From positions 50,219,134 to 50,283,133 of the forward strand of contig CM055098.1 in NCBI GenBank assembly GCA_029204225.1: 64,000 nt of DNA. Direction: 5' to 3'. The translations under genes were made by a program, and so were the position numbers. Within the stretch, counting starts at the first letter, position 1, and every line of letters begins with the position of its first letter. Below the pieces are notes generated by a model that was given only the letters and a program-made list of their open reading frames with translations, had not been told where the DNA came from and ran no database searches. Of the stretch, positions 35,664-47,776 are shown one piece after another. The DNA comes from Diphasiastrum complanatum (lineage: Eukaryota > Streptophyta > Lycopodiopsida > Lycopodiales > Lycopodiaceae).

Positions 35664-35925
35664 TACAGCAAGCTTCTCAGACCTATAAACAGGTTCAGTG
35701 CCTTCCAAACCAAGCAATTGATGCACAAGAACACTCAGATCCAATAGCTAGAACTTGCCACCAAAAGACAATAATGATAAAAGTGAAAAAACTCGATTTT
35801 TCTTGATATTTGGATGGAAATCCTATCATACATTTATACTTTTCAAGCTCGGATCTGAGCATATTAGGGCACCTATGAACTTATCATACCTTAACCCTAA
35901 CATCTACCCTAATAGGTCATTGGAT
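35664..35925 (+). repeat. Dispersed repeat, copy 2
   Basis: Direct-orientation relative of 15655-15915, about 20 kb away. Sits inside the copia derivative, so one element or its LTR fragment has inserted there. Confidence 0.7.
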
Positions 35926-36294
35926 CCACCCTAACTTGGGGTCAAGATCTCGAGATCCAAAAACAATGTAAAACATGTTATTTTTAGATCCTAGAATTTC
36001 TCTTGCCTATCCAAACACATTTTTGCCTCATTTAAAAGATGCTATCACAATGTAATATGAGGAATGAACTTATTGGAAAGCATCCTATGTGATTTGACAC
36101 GTGTGGCATCTATTTACATGGCCACCTTGCCAATTACAATGCATGTGACCAAAAATGGTCAAGCTAGAATTGTGAAATTTCAACACTCTTCCTCACAATT
36201 TAGCTTGATGAGACTATCCTGGATCGATAATAATTACATGCATAAGAGCTCCATAAAGGTTATCTTTGGTAGGTTGTTGAATGATCACCTTGAG

Positions 36295-36831
36295 CTACAA
36301 AACATGAGTCTCCTCCTTAAAATAAACATGAAAAACAGCAGCTTTCCATAAAATCCAACTTTTGTATGAAGCACATACAACCAAAGCTTGAGATATCACC
36401 ATCTTGACTTTATCCACCAAAACATTGAATTGGCACTTGACATCCTTCCAATGAAGGTCTTCATTCCTTGGAGATTCAAGAGTGAATGGATCACAAGATG
36501 AGGCCTTTGAATACATATTTGAAACTCCAATCAAAGTAGTAATGATCACTATTTCATCATCATAAGATATAGGATGGAAAACAATGTTCATACTAGAATC
36601 ATCAAAGGACTTTGTCAAATACATGACATGTTTTTTATCAAACACAAAATAAGATGAGTAAAGGGAGATATGGATAAACTTCCTTGCTGCTCCTTTCTCA
36701 CCTTCATATTGATGTAGATTCAGGTCTCTTTTGCCTTGAGACAAGTGCTCCTTCTCGGGCTCCTCCTTGATGTCTTTTTTCTTCATCATGCTCAATCCCT
36801 CTTGGTGTTGATGATGAAAACATGTATCCAA
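36295..36831 (-). CDS. Extra ORF of copia derivative (178 codons, unknown)
   Basis: Open minus frame: CFHHQHQEGLSMMKKKDIKE, KGAARKFIHISLYSSYFVFD, NIVFHPISYDDEIVIITTLI, then DPFTLESPRNEDLHWKDVKC. Its first two thirds duplicate the C-terminal part of the ORF at 36931-37971 through the 441-bp tandem repeat. Charged and Ser/His-rich N-terminus followed by a hydrophobic block; no recognised domain. Confidence 0.4.
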   Translation of the reverse strand: MDTCFHHQHQEGLSMMKKKDIKEEPEKEHLSQGKRDLNLHQYEGEKGAARKFIHISLYSSYFVFDKKHVMYLTKSFDDSSMNIVFHPISYDDEIVIITTLIGVSNMYSKASSCDPFTLESPRNEDLHWKDVKCQFNVLVDKVKMVISQALVVCASYKSWILWKAAVFHVYFKEETHVL

Positions 36832-37379
36832 ACCATGATCTTCTTCAAGACTCTCAAGGAATTGTTTTCAATTAGTCTCCAAACCTGAATGTTCTCCTTC
36901 TCAATATGATCTTTCAAGTCAACAAAACAATCACCAAGATGAGGCCTTTGAATACATATTTGAAAGTCCAATTAAAGTAGTAATGATCACTATTTCATCA
37001 TCATAAGATATAGGATTAAAAACAATGTTCATACTAGCATCATCAAAGGACTTTGTCAAATACATGACATGTTTATTATCAAACACAAAATAAGATGAGT
37101 AAAGGGAGATATGGATAAACTTCCTTGCTGCTCCTTTCTCACCTTCATATTGATGTAGATTCAGGTCTCTTTTGCCTTGAGACAAGTGCTCCTTCTCTGG
37201 TTCCTCCTTGATGTCTTTTTTCTTCATCATGCTCACTCCCTCTTGGTGTTGATGATGAAAACATGGAGCCAAAACATGATCTTCTTCAAGACTCTCAAGG
37301 AATCTGTTCTCAATTAGTCTCCAAACCTGAATGTTCTCCTTCTCAATATGATTTTTCAAGTCAACAAAACAATCACCAA
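36497..37379. repeat. 441-bp tandem duplication
   Basis: Two adjacent copies (36497-36937, 36938-37379), near-identical by eye (a few substitutions). The repeat unit begins and ends at AATCACCAAGAT-type words, so slippage or unequal exchange at short homology is likely. Confidence 0.9.
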
Positions 37380-37971
37380 GATTATTTATACCAAATTTAC
37401 TAGTCCACAATTGACTAGTCCACAATTGCTTACCACTAGCAATTTGCATTACATACTTGTTGAACTTGAAACTAATGAGGCCAAATACTCTTGTATGGAT
37501 ATAAGTGTCCTTCAAGGATGATTCACTTACTCTCATACAAGGTTCACAATATGCCTCTTTGAAAATGAAGTCAAAATCTTTCAACTTATGAATGAAAATG
37601 TCATGCTTACTTCTAGCACACTCAAGAGTAAGTAGATATGACAACCACCTTTCATTCCATACTTTAGAATTCAAAGATACTTCATTACAAAACTTAGCAA
37701 ATGAAGTACAAAATGTACCCCCCTTCCCAATTGCCTTTCCTTGTCCACAAAAATGAGCATTGATAGATTCATCTTTGCCCTTGAGCGTGAGTAGTCTTAG
37801 TGATAGTGTTAGAGAAAGGCAACCTATGTGCTTTTCCTCCTTGTCCATGGATCTTGGAAGGCCTAGAGCAAGCTCCTCCTTGCATGCGACTTCCATAGAC
37901 TTGGTGTTGATGTGACCAAGCCTCTTGTGCCACAAATCATTTGTGGTCAATTTGTCCTCCTTGGCTACCAT
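36931..37971 (-). CDS. Copia derivative ORF: GAG-pre-integrase start fused to unknown sequence
   Basis: A 346-codon open frame. It starts with DLWHKRLGHINTKSMEVACK, the GAG-pre-integrase zinc region of copia, but no integrase core follows. The rest reads CTSFAKFCNEVSLNSKVWNE, HDIFIHKLKDFDFIFKEAYC, LKNHIEKENIQVWRLIENRF, then the KGAARKFIHISLY block. No DDE motif is present. Together with 16956-17558 and 34702-35493 this suggests a copia lineage that has replaced pol by other coding sequence. Open length and the absence of stops stand out among the decayed elements here. Confidence 0.5.
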   Translation of the reverse strand: MVAKEDKLTTNDLWHKRLGHINTKSMEVACKEELALGLPRSMDKEEKHIGCLSLTLSLRLLTLKGKDESINAHFCGQGKAIGKGGTFCTSFAKFCNEVSLNSKVWNERWLSYLLTLECARSKHDIFIHKLKDFDFIFKEAYCEPCMRVSESSLKDTYIHTRVFGLISFKFNKYVMQIASGKQLWTSQLWTSKFGINNLGDCFVDLKNHIEKENIQVWRLIENRFLESLEEDHVLAPCFHHQHQEGVSMMKKKDIKEEPEKEHLSQGKRDLNLHQYEGEKGAARKFIHISLYSSYFVFDNKHVMYLTKSFDDASMNIVFNPISYDDEIVIITTLIGLSNMYSKASSW

Positions 37972-38109
37972 TTAGGATCAACAAAAGCATCAAGCTTAAA
38001 CAACCTCCCAAACCTTCTTCCTCTTGCTATGATCTTCCCATTCTTCTAGATGTTGCATATATTAGTAGAGAACTCCACAATGAAACCATGATCTAAAAGT
38101 TGGCCAATA

Positions 38110-38772
38110 CTAAGCAATCTTAGTGATGCTAGGAATGAAGAGAACACCATCTACCTTAGTCTTCTTGGAAGATCCTAAGCATAAGGGAATGGATCCCACA
38201 CCTTTAACTTTACATTCATGATCATTTGCTATAAAAATGGACTTTATAGGTCCTACATAAGGTGTGAGTTGAGAAAAATACTCCCTTCTACCCGACATGT
38301 GGGAGCTAGCCCCACTATCTATCCACCAAGTATCTTCACCTTTGACATTTGATGATGAAAAAGTTGACATCATGAGTGAGTCCTCATGATAACCCTCTTC
38401 CTCCTCTTGTCCAATGTTGGCTTGACTTTGATCTTGCTTCCTCTTGAAGCATTCCGAGGCATAGTGCCCCATCTTGACCATATGAGCACTTGAACTTTGA
38501 TTTGTCCATCTTGGGCTTGACTTGTGATGATGATGATGTAGATCCTCCTTGATCTCCATCCTTTGCTTGCTCCTTTTTGAATGCTCCTCCCTTGCTCTTT
38601 GCTTTGCCTTTGCTCTTGAAAAATAAGGCTTTTTCATCATCATCATTGATGGGAAAATGTCACCATCCATTAGTAAACAATGCTCAAAAGTTAAAGATCC
38701 AAACAAGTATAGTCGAAGACTATCCACAATTACTTGTAGACCTGTCATAAATGCTTCTTGATACAAATACAC
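38110..38772 (-). pseudogene. Copia gag end and protease
   Basis: Minus frame with a basic linker, a degenerate knuckle (only KMGHYASEC remains of CxxCxxxGHYxxxC; the first Cys pair is lost to a frame shift), an acidic segment, and protease with TWWIDSGASSHMSGRREYFS and GVGSIPLCLGSSKKTKVDGV. This is the upstream part of the 34.65-37.97 kb derivative; its 5' LTR was not found. Confidence 0.75.
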
Positions 38773-40840
38773 TTAGAATTTTTTCAGAAACTAAGGCGCA
38801 ACAGCTCATCCCACCAAAATCTCTTAGGAGATCCATCAAGATAAAAAAAAACTTTAACTTAGTCCCGAGTACCTTAGATACTCTCTTGACTTAAGTGCTC
38901 TTATTCCTAGCAACATATGCAAGTAAATAGCAACCTTCAATCTTGATAGACTTGTCCGTCTCCTAATTAACCGGAGATTAGGCTAAAAATAGTACACAAG
39001 CATCCCTTGACTACAATTTGTAGTAGAATTTCATCCAGTAAAATAAGCAAATTTCTCATAAGTAAACAAATTACCTAGAATTACCAAGTTCTGCTGAAGT
39101 CCAACTGAATTCAGTGGTTATCCTTGATATTAGTTAGACTCTGTCATCCAATATGAGCTCACTGGGATACAGTCAATAACTTAGGATATTTCTCCATCAA
39201 TGTGTCTTATAAGCAATATAGATCAAAATAGGTAGTTCCTGGTGAATGCTCTTCACACTACTTATTCAACCAATTAACTTTTAAGCAGGAGTAATCAATT
39301 ACTCAAGTCAATTGTAAATGATTCAGAAATCTTAAATGTCTAAGTGCCGACTAGTATAACACCACATTTAGATTCTCTTCCAAACCATCATTAAGTTAAT
39401 GAATTATCCTTTCTACAGAAAGAACCATTAACCTACAAGTAACTATTCCACACATTACTTTTTCATATGTCTATGTGACTAATTTAAGTATACGATATAA
39501 ACTCAGTACATAGGAAACGCATAATAGATTCACAAGATTAAGATGCACATAAAGCAACATTCCAACTATATTCCTATACATAAACATAGGCTATAAACTG
39601 GAAGATATCCATAATCCGCACATGTTACTCACATAACTCACTGAAAATCTAGCAACTCAGCTACAACCAAACTCTATTGCTCATGAGTAAATAACATATC
39701 TGAGAATTATTTGAAGCGAATAATTTAACATCACAAATTCTCTAACCATCTAACTCATATTAACAAAATTTCTTCTACCCATCAGCCTACATCAGATCTT
39801 AGTGTACAAACCAAGATTAAGCTAACTTATACAGACATCTTTGGACATAAAGTTAAGATTAAAGCTTTATTCCTCTGATCCAATCCATAACAAAATGGTA
39901 CTTGGTAATAATCAGTGAACCCTAATTTAATCTTTACCACTACTTCCCATATTCATGAATATCTCACAACCCAATATTCCCAAAACTCCTCTAGTTCCAA
40001 ATTATCCAAAATAATCAGTTAGAGAGTTCCTCTATTTCAATCGGATAGTTCTACCTTTGCACACATACTGGATTCCTCAAAAGAAATCTATGAAACTGGC
40101 TAATTCATTGATAGCCTTATTCCTATCTTTTCTTCTCCCCCTTTTAAAAAGAAATTCCATAATTTCGATTGAAAAGTTTGCAAGAGACAACGTACAGATA
40201 TCAAAGATTCGAAAAGTCAGTAATGAGTATCCAATACTATTACAAACTAGACATTTTCCTCAGAATCACAAAATATCTTATCTCGAGTGATAAAATATTG
40301 AAAATATCAATAGATTCTGTGCTATATTCACTCCTGATGGAAGTACAATTTCATATAACTATAACAGTCCTTCAGAACAAAGTTCTACACTGGAAGAAAT
40401 TATATGAATCTCAATCTAATTGTCTTGTATTTAAGAAATTTCTACAAAGTAGAGGTTTTAAAAAGAATATAAATAGATTTAAGGGTTTTTAGATTTTGTA
40501 ATTAATGAGATACCATATAGGGATCGATCGACTTTATCTCATGATTTCCCAAAATACCCTAAGCAAAAACCACTGGACTCTGTTAGTATTACCATTACAA
40601 CAATCACTAACCATCGGTCTACATATCATTCTACCCAAGAAATCTCCTTTGGAATCACTGATGTCTCATACCACCAGCTTTTCCTCCAAGAATCCTCTGC
40701 ATCTAGATCTGTTTTGCCCAAAAAGTCAAAAAGACTATTTGGCTATCCAATACCTAGATATAGGATCAAATTCATAACCAATTCCAGGAGATACTTCTAA
40801 CCATTATAATCCCTCATGCCCCTTAAGCGATACTCAAAAA
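38773..40840. other. No gene recognised
   Basis: AT-rich decayed sequence. A short minus-strand scrap at about 38860-38790 reads LDGSPKRFWWDELLRL and could be retroelement coding, too short to classify. The remaining frames are fortuitous. Confidence 0.4.
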
Positions 40841-40844
40841 ACCA

Positions 40845-40940
40845 CTCCGCATTGTACCCCAACATGGACGAGACGAAATGTATCGTTCAAGTACAGTTGA
40901 AATGCCGCAAGTGTATTCACTAACCCAAAAGGAACATGGA
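40845..40940 (-). pseudogene. Gypsy RT scrap
   Basis: Minus-strand VPFGLVNTLAAFQLYLNDTF matches the conserved MPFGLxNAPATFQxxMN of gypsy RT. Open for about 30 codons only. Confidence 0.65.
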
Positions 40941-41799
40941 TCTCAACAAAACCGAATATCATATTGTCCTAGATATCCAATATCTATTTCAAAATCAGTA
41001 AAAAGATCTTTTTTTATAGATTAGAATTTCTCTTGGTTGTTACAGTCATTATAAATAAATACTCTATAATAGGAAAGAATCCAAATTACCAGATTCATGT
41101 ATGAAACTCCTTCCATCTGCTTTACTTTGCAAGATCCAAATCTAATTGCAAAACAAAGATGGTTCCGTAAATGGATTATCAGTCTTGCCACTCACTTTTT
41201 CCTTAGATTCATCGATTTCATGAAAATCTAATTAACACTGGGAAAAAGAAATTTAAATTCCCAGAGGCAGTCTTCTTAAATAATTCCCAATTGTTATTCT
41301 CACTTGCAATTAAATATACTTTAGGAATCAAAAGTAGATTAATCAAACTGATCAACTTAGTCAACCAATCAACTACCCCTTAGGCTTCTTTCTTTTTCCT
41401 CCCTTCCAAAAAATGGTTCAGATTAAAAAACCCCAAATTTGTACTAGGAAAAAGTTCAATCTGGTATCAGTAACTTGACAGCTAATTAACCAGATAGTTT
41501 TGACTGTTCAATCATTAAGTGCTGCACTTAATTCCTGGCAAATCCCCTTATGGATCATCATAGCAAGTGTTCCAACTAGATTTACGTTATTCTTGGTCTT
41601 TATTGATCCATAGAAACAAGAAATGCTCATAATTGAGAGATTCACAATATCTTCAACTAAAAGTCAAGGGTATAGTGACCTTAACAGCTGATTGATTTCA
41701 ACTCAGTAAGATCATTCACTTTATAAGCGATTTCTATTTGATCAATAACCAACAATTTGAACAATTTCAAAACATCCATGGTTAATTCAACTTTTACGT

Positions 41800-42900
41800 A
41801 AACTAGGATTTCCAAATTCCGTTCAATATGGACCTAGACTGTGAAAATTGATCTTAACATCGATTTGGCAGTTTCACAGTTACCACCATATATCGTAAGG
41901 ATTTTGCAACATCCGGCATGCATCAGATATGACATGCAATGATTTCTAAAAAAAATCAAATTTTTTACGTAAATTGCCAAGAAACTTGGAAATCAGCACT
42001 GGGATTTTCGAAATCCGTTCAAAATGGACCCACTGTGAAAATCGATTAAGAATATCGATCTATCAAATTCACAGGCACTATCACATATGGAGATCATTTC
42101 AAAACATCCTGCATGCAACAAGCTTGACATGTACTGACATTTTCGAAAAAACAATTTTTTTTTTTCGAAAACAGCCTAGCTCTAGTCACCAAAAGTAGCT
42201 TTAATGCAAGAAATATTCTGATCAATCTATTGATCACGCATGCAACATGCATCTAAGCATGCATACAGGTCAATCAATACATTTCCATCAACAGACAAGC
42301 ACCAAATTGAATTACAAGCATGCATGTATCAGAACATTTTCAAAATTTTGCAAATTTTAGTTCCAAAATTGCCAAACTTCAGACGGCCATAACTTTCTCT
42401 ACAGGACACCAAATTGGTCGCTGTAAAGCACAGTACGGAGGGAGACTGAGTATACAAGGAACTTGACACATCACCCTACCACCTAGGCTTTACATGTGCA
42501 ATCTGTAAATCACATTAAATCAAGTAGGAGGGCGCACTTTTCCAAGGTGGTATCATCAAAAATTCATCTCCAGCCCAATAAGCATCCAATCCAAGGTTAC
42601 AAGAACTCTATTAAGGTTCATTAGAGAGGCATAGAAGCTTCTATCAAGTCCAGCAAGCAATCATAAGCTCAGATCATGCAAAAAATGCATTTGTGGCCTC
42701 CTTCAACAAGCAAAACTTCAACATGATGGTGTCTAATGCTCACCTATCCAAATTGGATGCATGATGGCTCAAAATAGATGCAATCTATCATATTTTTAAG
42801 CTTGTAATGAGAACCAACAGGTTCAGACCCCCTTTGATAGGTATTCATGTCCAAAAATCCCCAAAAATACAATATTTTTTGATGTTTTGAGCCCGCTAAT
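41800..42900 (-). mobile_element. Gypsy leader, inverted copy
   Basis: Diverged inverted copy of the leader at 9640-10520. It contains an internal diverged tandem duplication (about 41800-41985 and 41990-42170), both copies with TTCGTTCAA-TGGACC and CACATATGG/CATATATCG blocks. No gene. Confidence 0.65.
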
Positions 42901-42904
42901 CGTG

Positions 42905-43160
42905 TCCAATCCTAACCAAACTCCATGACAGATTTAAGACAACTTCATTACACCTTTGAGAACATTCATGGAAAATATTGGCTATGAATTTTGAGATCTA
43001 CCACAAAATTTGTCCAAAAATCATCAAAAAACCATGTTTTTGGACCAATTTTGGCAATATGATCCTAATCCCTGTAAATCCATTACATGCAAGCACTAAA
43101 AGTTCTGATTTTGGTCAAATATGGATTCTATAGCCCATTTCTAGTCCAAAAACGAGGGCA
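42905..43160 (-). repeat. Repeat shared with 14341-14660
   Basis: Direct repeat: GTGTCCAATCCTAACCAAAC and TGCAAGCACTAAAAGTTCTG are found in both. Links the gypsy leader family with the small non-coding element. Confidence 0.7.
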
Positions 43161-43310
43161 CTCCACAATCCTATAATTCTCTCCACATTTGTAACACTTG
43201 ATGGGAACTCTAAACCTTGTACCACGAAATTGATTGACAAGTATTGCAATCAATTCACCATTTGTCCCATCTATGAAGTGCACAAGAATATCTTATGGTG
43301 CATCTACTTT
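43150..43310 (-). pseudogene. Retroelement gag knuckle fragment
   Basis: Minus-strand DGTNGELIAILVNQFRGTRF then VPIKCYKCGENYRIVECP, a CCHC knuckle whose His is replaced by Arg. Confidence 0.5.
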
Positions 43311-44204
43311 CATGTAGTAGGTAGGGATCGTGGTTGACTTCCACTAAGCTCAATTGCTGGTGTTGGTGGAGTTCGTTAGACCAGTCCTTGAGTTCTAGGC
43401 GAGATGACTGGTAAAGCCAATCTTGTGTTCCTTGGGGTATGGAACCTTGACGTTGTGACAAGGGAAGAAGATTATGTGTTGTTGGATTATAAGATTGAGC
43501 AACGCGGTTTCTATGGTTGTATCAATAATCATTTGTGTTATGATTGTTCGTATTGCAATTGTTATTTTACCCTCTAATATCCTTTCTTACTTTGTATGTA
43601 CCTATCTAGCCTGAAATACGTATGATAGCCTACAATTTTAGTCATAACTCTTTTACAAGTACAAAATGAACTAGTTCTCACACAGTTTGCACTTTCACAC
43701 AAGATTCTACACAGCAGATTGAAAACCAAGTCAATCCTTGGCTTAGATTGACGGAACAAATCAAATTGCACCTATTTTTATCCATCTATTTTGATCCCAA
43801 CTTGCAAATGCAATCACAGTCAGCTTTCAACTTCATAATTGAAATACAAAATATGAAATCAATCCTTAAGGTCTAAAATACATTGTGATATTCAAAATGA
43901 CACTCGCGTGATGCCTATCATCCAATCTTATGCTTGTAAATTCTCACCTACAACACGTGCTGTGATTTGCGACATGTTTTGCAACGCAAATCGCGAGTTT
44001 GATTTTTTTTTTGTTCGTCAAAATTGCACGATATAATATTGTGTCTTGCAATTGATCATCCTCTTTGTACATTTCTCACTACTCAAGTACAGATTTGTTT
44101 GTACTTTAAATAGTCGTTTGGCCTGTTAATCATGTTTAGTGACTTAATAAGTTCTTGTAATCATCCAACAACTGTATATAAATGCAGCAAGAATGAGTGA
44201 GTAG
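43311..44204. other. No gene recognised
   Basis: Decayed AT-rich sequence; a TATA-like TGTATATAAATGCAGC at about 44172 lies just before the LTR. Confidence 0.4.
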
Positions 44205-44671
44205 TGTTATGTCCATGTCCAGTATGTGGGATTTGGAGTAATTCCTGACATGGATAGCTGGTCACTCCAATGTATATGGTTATTGATTATGCCTCGTTAT
44301 TTCGGGCTTGGCCTGTAAAGATAATTAATAACATATGAGGGCCCAGACCTATAATTGGACATTGGTGCACTCGCATGGTGTCTGACTGCTATAATGCAAG
44401 AATAGGAGGTCAATAGCTTACTAATAGGTTGCGGGATCCTAAGGAGAATATTCTCTCCTCTTGGAGGGAATACTTACCATGGAAACTCGCCCATCTCCCT
44501 ATTGGAATTTCAGATTCTTGAGCCAAGTTCCCTCTCCTCTCTTGCACTCATTCACCATGGCTTGGGGGTGAAGTGGTTAGGGTATTGACTAGCCATTTCT
44601 TGTTGGTTGGGTGGTTTTGCTGGTTGTTTTGCAACAAGATCTAGTTCGATCTTCACAAGGTGATTCTTACA
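44205..44671 (+). mobile_element. LTR of small non-coding element (plus)
   Basis: TGTTATGTCCATGTCC...GATTCTTACA, 467 bp, then G and PBS-like TGGTATCAAAAC (44673). Inverted relative of 15040-15621 without the GA array. Confidence 0.75.
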
Positions 44672-44672
44672 G

Positions 44673-45090
44673 TGGTATCAAAACAAGGATTTGCATCAAT
44701 TGGAAGGTGGAGCTGCTTCTTGTTTTTCTCAGCTTTTGGAGGTTTCTCCTTGCATGTTACTTCCAGGTGGTGGAATTGATCTCCAAGTAGGTGCCTTCTC
44801 TGAATTTGGTGTACTTTCAGCCTAAGATCATAATTATGGATTTTATCCAAAGATTTTGATGGGAATCAAAGGATTTTTTATGATTTTAGTGAATTTTTCA
44901 TCTAGAATTCATGTTTTTTGCTTGGAATTGGTCATAGCTAATGATGTAGTACGTTTTCCAGATTTTACTTGTTGTTTTAAAGTCATTAATAATTGGATCT
45001 AATGATTGCATGGTGGTTGAATAGTCAAAAGGATGATCAGATAGTGTCAATCTTGTACTGTTGTGCCAAGATTGCGAATATGGACACCCA
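44673..45090 (+). mobile_element. Internal region of small non-coding LTR element
   Basis: Inverted relative of 14650-15030. No coding frame. The downstream end and 3' LTR are not visible, so the element is truncated by about 45090. Confidence 0.65.
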
Positions 45091-46770
45091 TATCTGAGAT
45101 GTCCATTGTGAAAGGATAAGCAAGAGGTCAAAAGAAGAGCAACTATGCCAATCAACCTAATGAGTGTGGTGAAATTGTCAAAGACAACAAATATCAGTGT
45201 TTGTTCAAACAAGAGCTCAAAAACACCCACAAACCAAGAGCCGACCAAGCACACCAATGCAAAGGTCATTAATGCCTCCTCTGGATTTTAATACATCAAA
45301 GAATACACTGAAAGGATCTTTATCTTTGGCCCACCATTGTCTATCACCATTGATTGCACGTGTAGCTTGCATGCAATAGCTTTCAAGGAAGTTGCATGGC
45401 AACATGTGAAAGATATTTATTTCTTTTTTATTGTAACTTCAAGCACAATGTTTGAGCAAAAGAGTGCATATTGTTTAGTCCTTTTTATATTGTAACTTTT
45501 TTTTCCAAAGTAAAATGGCAAAGCTCTTGATCTTTTGAATCCCTATGTTGCTATTGTGCATGAATGCATTAGGTGAAGCCTTACTTGCAAATATTTAAAA
45601 TAAACCACTTGAGTTTTTTATACATGTGTTGTCGTGATAATGTGCATTTTCGTGTGTCCTAACAATTGTTTGCTTCTGACTTTGCGTGAATTCTTAATCA
45701 ATAATATTAATTTCATGTTTGCTAATGTTTGCTCACTTGGCTTCATATCTTACTTTGCATGAATTCTTCTTGCATCACATGTATTCTCAAAATCAAAATT
45801 CAACGAACTTATAAATTATAAGGGTGGTTTCACACTACAAGCAAGTCCCTCGCCTAGCCCTTTCACTTTAGACCCATATTTTGAATCCCGTGTTTCACAT
45901 TTGATTGGTAAGTGTTAAATGAAGGGCCACGATATGATTGGTCCGTTTGAATCTTCACATAAGATTGGTTCATTTTATTTAAGTTCTTGTGTTTTGAAAG
46001 GCAAGTAAGAAAATTTTTATGTTAAAAGTTGAACAATGCTTTTCTTAGGTTTTTTTTTTTTCAAGGAATCACCTTTTAACTCAAAAGGTCAAAATTGAAA
46101 TGCATTTTATTGAAAGGAATATCGACAATGAAGGGTTGAGAAAACTTCAAAATACAGGCCAACATGATAGGGGCTACTCAACATACTAGCAACATTGCCT
46201 GGCCCGAAAGATGGCTTTGAGTTGCCCTATGTGGCATCGGGTCCTGCCATGTCATCTACCACATAGTGGCAATTGCATGTTAATGTGAAAGGGTGGGAGG
46301 CCCATTTTTTTTCCTAGACCAATAGGAGAGCTTTATTTTAAATTTTGAACTTGCCAACGTGTAGTGTGAAGTGGGTATGTGTTTTCAAATTTAAGACACT
46401 TTTTTTAAAGTAAGTTTGTCGCAGTAACAATTCCTAAAATGTAATGCAAATGACCAAGTCATGCACCTCAAACTCCGTCTAATCACCTTGTCATTTTCAC
46501 AAATGTCGTTCAAAGTCACCAACTAGCGCATTCTTGCGTTTGAGATGCAAGGCCGAAAGGAAACAAAATGCTATAGATGATTTAATACCCTTTGGTTACA
46601 ATTGTCGGTATTTAAACATCTCCGCCGACCCAATAATAGGAACTCATTATTTATACCTTTGTTTTTTTTTTATGAATCATTCATGGTTGGTGTTTTTTAT
46701 TTCAAATTTAAAAAACAGAACAAAATTATTATACAAAAAAAAAATGCAAAGAAGAAAGAAAATAGCAGCA
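45091..46770. other. Intergenic, nothing recognised
   Basis: AT-rich sequence with homopolymer runs; no coding or repeat signal beyond chance. Confidence 0.5.
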
Positions 46771-46781
46771 AATAAGAGGCC

Positions 46782-46966
46782 GCCACGTGGCAGTGGCGAC
46801 GTGACAGATTCGGGGACGGTGCTCCGAATATCTCTTCGCCTTTTGTGTGGGTGTCGGCGACGGGCCTCCGTGACACGGCGCGTTCGACGCACGATCGGTT
46901 GGATCCATGCCACGTGGCATACGTGCTGCAGAGGGCTTTGTCCAATCAGGCGTGGAGACGTGGCAG
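46782..46966 (+). promoter_or_regulatory. G-box/ABRE cluster upstream of zinc-protein gene
   Basis: Five ACGT cores in 185 bp of GC-rich DNA: the palindrome GCCACGTGGC (46782), GACGTGAC (46798), the 14-bp perfect palindrome ATGCCACGTGGCAT (46907), TACGTGCT (46920) and GACGTGGCAG (46957). A CCAAT box is at 46942. CACGTG G-boxes bind plant bZIP/bHLH factors and CACGTGGC is the ABA-responsive element core. The cluster lies about 0.1-0.3 kb upstream of the GA-rich leader. The motif match is direct; the response to ABA or light is inferred. Confidence 0.7.
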
Positions 46967-47084
46967 AATCTGGAGGTTTATGGTGAGATCCAACGGCGGC
47001 GAGCTTCCGGTCGCTGCGTTCGAAGATTGCGTGCAACTGCTGGAGCGTCTCCTCCCTATTTCCTTCGGGAGGAGAGAGGGATAG

Positions 47085-47165
47085 CGAGGGAGCGAGAGAG
47101 AGAGGGGGGAGCGTTTCTGTGGGGAATTGGGCAGCAAAATTCAGAAACAGAGAGCGAGAGAGTGG
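47085..47165 (+). other. GA-rich 5' leader of zinc-protein gene
   Basis: Degenerate GAGAGAGA-rich stretch between the G-box cluster and the CDS. A GTAATT donor (about 47470) and TTTTTAG acceptor (47628) could remove a leader intron, but no transcript evidence is available. Confidence 0.45.
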
Positions 47166-47776
47166 GCGCAAGAGAGCAGAAGGTTGTTTGATGCTGTGGG
47201 CTGGAAGAAAACGAGCCATAGAAAGCTTTGTTTCACCACCGATTGCTCAAAACAGTTTGTGGGTTGGTAGAGGATTGGGGAAAAGAAAACACAGCGAAAA
47301 TCGAAGAATTCTTGTGAAAATCAGGCAGGGAAGTAAGGCGTGAGGGCGGATCTGGACGAGCAGAGCAAGGGAAAGGATTGGCGGGGCAGAAGGGATTGTG
47401 TGTAATTTGGCAAGAAAGCAGCGGAGCAGAGATCTGCAGTTGGGGGTAAGAAAAAGAACTGCCCAGAGGTAATTTTCAGGCATGCAGGCAGGCAGTCAAA
47501 GCAAAGAAAGGGTGAATTTAAAGCAGAAAGCAAGTCCTGCTTCAAAACCGAGGCAACAGAAGGCATTTGTTTTGGCAGGTGAGAGCTGGAAGCTCAGAAA
47601 AAACACCCAAGTGTTGGTTTGTTTTTAGGAATGTGGATGCTGGAGCGCAAAGCACTTAGAGAGGCGGAAATGGCTGTGCATTGTGGTAGGGGGGATGATG
47701 GGAGTAGACAGAAGCAAGAAATTGCTGGTAGGTCTATAATATGTGCTGGCTTTAGGAGTGTGTGTGGAGTGACAAT

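Noticed and set aside
40057-40777. Three overlapping plus frames of 77-107 codons
   Set aside because: AT-rich, no similarity or codon structure; probably chance.
46677-47219. 180-codon minus-strand frame in the promoter of the zinc-protein gene
   Set aside because: GC-rich shadow frame over promoter and leader; no domain, and its low-complexity Ser/Leu parts come from GA-rich DNA.
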